From JAWPMV01 sp038527215 (GTDB lineage: Bacteria > Bacteroidota > Bacteroidia > J057), in the NCBI GenBank assembly GCA_038527215.1, contig JBCBGC010000047.1, forward strand, positions 1 through 52,438: 52,438 nt of DNA, written 5' to 3'. Shown here in pieces: positions 50,710 to 52,438 of this stretch (the stretch's first letter is position 1; every line of letters begins with the position of its first letter). The position numbers and the translations under genes are program-made. The notes under the pieces are model-generated. The model ran no database searches and had not been told where the DNA came from. It saw only the letters and a list, made by a program, of their open reading frames with translations.

Positions 50710-52140
50710 ATGAAAAATCTCCTGCGAAAAGCCTTTGACCCTGAACATTTCCGCACGGAAGGGCATAAGCTCGTCGATATGCTGGCTGATCATTTGGAGG
50801 CCCAGTATACAGGACAACCACCGCAGGTGTTAGCCTATTCCCAACCGGAGGAATTTAGTTTGTCCTGGGAGCAAATGGTCCAGAGACAAGACTTGGGAGG
50901 TTTATTCGCAAAAGTTCTGGAAAACAGCATTGCCCTCCACCATCCACATTACCTGGGGCACCAAATCTCTCCGCCTGTACCCGCGGCAGCCCTTTCCAGC
51001 CTGTTGGTGGATGTAGTCAACAATGGTATGGGGGTGTACGAAATGGGCATGGCTGGGACCATGATGGAACGGGAAGTTGTCTTAAGATTAGCCAAAGCCC
51101 TGGGCATGGGACCTAAGGCGGGAGGATTCCTTACTTCAGGCGGTTCGCTCGCCAATCTCACGGCATTACTGGCCGCTCGTCGGGCCTGGCAAGGGGGAGA
51201 TGTTTGGCAAAAGGGGGCGCATGCTTTTCCTCCTTTGGCGCTGATGGTTTCCGAGCAAGCTCATTATTGCGTAGATCGGGCTGCCCGCATCCTGGGCATG
51301 GGGGAAGAAGGGATCATTAAACTGCCCGTGGACGATCAGTTTCGGGTACGCCCTGCGGCTATGGCGGCGGCCTACCAGGCAGCCCAGGCAAAAGGTCTGA
51401 GCGTCATTGCCCTGATCGGCAGTGCCTGCACCACAGCCACCGGTTCTTTTGATCCGCTACCCGAAATGGCGGATTTTGCGGAGGCACATGGATTGTGGTT
51501 TCATGTGGATGGTGCCCACGGAGCAGCTACCGCTTTTTCTCACCAATACAAGTCCCTCGTAGCGGGTATAGAGCGAGCGGATTCGGTAACGGTCGATTTT
51601 CACAAAATGCTGCTCACTCCTGCGGTGAACACCGCCCTGGTTTTTCGGGAGGAAAGCGCTTCTTATGCGACCTTTGCCCAGGAAGCCTCTTATCTCTGGT
51701 CCGAGGCGGATAGTCCTGAATGGCACAACCTGGCCAAGCGCACCTTTGAGTGTACCAAACAGATGTACAGTCTGAAAGCCTTTGCGCTTTTTCATCTGTA
51801 CGGTGAAGCCTTATTCGAGCAGTTTGTAGATCAGGTCTATGGCATGGCCCGCACCCTGGCTGACCTGATCGCGGCGGACCCGCAATGGGAATTGCTGATC
51901 CGCCCTCAGGCCAATATCGTTTGCTTCCGCCACCTCGGCGATGGACAAACCGATCTCAATGGCCTTAACGGTCAGATTAGGCAACGCATGGTGGAAAAGG
52001 GACATTTTTACCTGGTCCAGACCATGATTAGAGGGAAGTTGTATCTCAGGGTGACGTTAATGAATCCTTTTACGGAAGAAGGGCATTTGCGGGGGTTTTT
52101 GGAGGAGGTGAATCGCTTTGCTCAGCAAAGGCAGTCTTAA
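50710..52140 (+). CDS. PLP-dependent group II decarboxylase (aromatic amino acid/diaminobutyrate decarboxylase-like)
   Basis: A 476-residue cytoplasmic enzyme of the DOPA/glutamate/diaminobutyrate decarboxylase family. Motifs are GGFLTSGGSLANLTAL (phosphate loop), the cofactor Asp in FHVDGAHGAAT and the Schiff-base Lys299 in VDFHKMLLTP; the preceding HPHYLGHQISPP is also typical. The substrate amino acid cannot be fixed from sequence; a role in making a decarboxylated amine is likely. The gene diverges from mtnA with 129 bp between them. Its stop overlaps the convergent ogt-like gene by 4 nt. Confidence 0.86.
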   Translation: MKNLLRKAFDPEHFRTEGHKLVDMLADHLEAQYTGQPPQVLAYSQPEEFSLSWEQMVQRQDLGGLFAKVLENSIALHHPHYLGHQISPPVPAAALSSLLVDVVNNGMGVYEMGMAGTMMEREVVLRLAKALGMGPKAGGFLTSGGSLANLTALLAARRAWQGGDVWQKGAHAFPPLALMVSEQAHYCVDRAARILGMGEEGIIKLPVDDQFRVRPAAMAAAYQAAQAKGLSVIALIGSACTTATGSFDPLPEMADFAEAHGLWFHVDGAHGAATAFSHQYKSLVAGIERADSVTVDFHKMLLTPAVNTALVFREESASYATFAQEASYLWSEADSPEWHNLAKRTFECTKQMYSLKAFALFHLYGEALFEQFVDQVYGMARTLADLIAADPQWELLIRPQANIVCFRHLGDGQTDLNGLNGQIRQRMVEKGHFYLVQTMIRGKLYLRVTLMNPFTEEGHLRGFLEEVNRFAQQRQS

Positions 52141-52438
52141 AACAACTGCGACTGCTTCCCATACAGCACGCCCCACTCATATTCCAGGAGCCAGCGCTTG
52201 CGCTTAAGCCCGCCAGCATAGCCGGTGAGTTTGCCATCGCTGCCGATGACTCGATGGCAGGGGACCAGTAGCCAGTGTTTGTTACGTCCGCAGGCGGAGC
52301 CCACGGCTCGGACGGCGTTGGGAGACTGAACACGCTTAGCGATTTCGAGATAAGAGCGGGTATGTCCCAGGGGAATTTCCCTTAGCTCCCGCCAGACCCG
52401 ACGTTGAAAGTCGGTGCCCTGCATATCCAGGAATACCG
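52137..52438 (-). CDS. ogt: Methylated-DNA-protein cysteine methyltransferase (Ogt-like), 5'-truncated by window end
   Basis: The C-terminal domain of an O6-alkylguanine-DNA alkyltransferase, which repairs alkylated guanine by transferring the alkyl group to its own cysteine. FQRRVWRELREIPLG starts the DNA-binding helix region; RAVGSACGRNKHWLLVPCHR carries the reactive Cys in PCHR, followed by GYAGGLKRKRWLL. The frame remains open to the last base of the window (FLD precedes MQGTDFQ), so the N-terminal part lies outside and the internal ATG at 52424 is not the start. Ogt or Ada-like; the short C-terminal end argues for Ogt. Confidence 0.9.
   Translation of the reverse strand, partial: VFLDMQGTDFQRRVWRELREIPLGHTRSYLEIAKRVQSPNAVRAVGSACGRNKHWLLVPCHRVIGSDGKLTGYAGGLKRKRWLLEYEWGVLYGKQSQLF

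Overview
The window is chromosomal DNA from a Bacteroidota bacterium, most likely a free-living Saprospiria-type member; this is inferred from gene content, not from a 16S gene. The signs are type IX secretion (T9SS) sorting domains of both type A (gene 6697-10167) and type B (35757-37610), a PorP/SprF protein, a SusC/RagA-like TonB-dependent barrel, a hybrid two-component sensor with an AraC output, near absence of Shine-Dalgarno sequences, and a clear Bacteroidota promoter (TTTG-N20-TACATTTG) before a tRNA-Leu. There is no phage, insertion sequence, integron or CRISPR array. The content looks like ordinary chromosome with several unusual fusion proteins.

Layout. 1-6.6 kb: tail of an unknown gene, flavin prenyltransferase UbiX, two outer-membrane barrel proteins, a YehP/CoxE-like VWA protein and a class A penicillin-binding protein. 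6.7-17 kb: a large T9SS cargo protein, a TPR hybrid sensor/AraC regulator that ends just beyond that cargo's upstream region, a divergent TPR-CHAT protease-fold protein, and gluconokinase. 17-21.4 kb: tRNA-Leu with its own promoter and terminator, then a DegT aminotransferase and a CBS-SDR epimerase fusion for nucleotide-sugar synthesis, then a 0.7 kb gene-poor stretch and a small unknown gene. 21.4-29 kb: a Rieske-ThDP fusion enzyme, a sulfatase and GH20 hexosaminidase pair, a polysaccharide deacetylase and a secreted caspase-like protease. 29.3-32 kb: MATE exporter and a Cys/Met-metabolism PLP enzyme. 32-41.3 kb: an AlgI/AlgJ-like O-acetylation pair, a DUF1972 glycosyltransferase, a T9SS type-B cargo translationally coupled to a SprF-TSP3-OmpA protein, and a WecA-like priming transferase. 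This is a cell-surface and exopolysaccharide neighbourhood. 41.5-46.4 kb: L,D-transpeptidase and a 1439-residue VIT-VWA-TonB receptor fusion. 46.5 kb to the end: class C serine hydrolase, RNase HII, a hairpin-array repeat, a class II aldolase with MtnA (methylthioribose salvage), a PLP decarboxylase, and a truncated Ogt.

The strongest leads for new biology are: (1) the VIT-VWA-SusC-like fusion at 42115-46434; (2) three 21-bp-spaced direct repeats at 10212-10265, between the AraC-type hybrid sensor and the T9SS surface protein, which look like the regulator's operator; (3) the Rieske-ThDP oxidase/decarboxylase fusion at 21442-23394; (4) the T9SS type-B cargo and SprF-TSP3-OmpA pair; and (5) two secreted caspase-fold proteins (TPR-CHAT and C14-like). 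All assignments come from reading motifs by eye. No database search was run.
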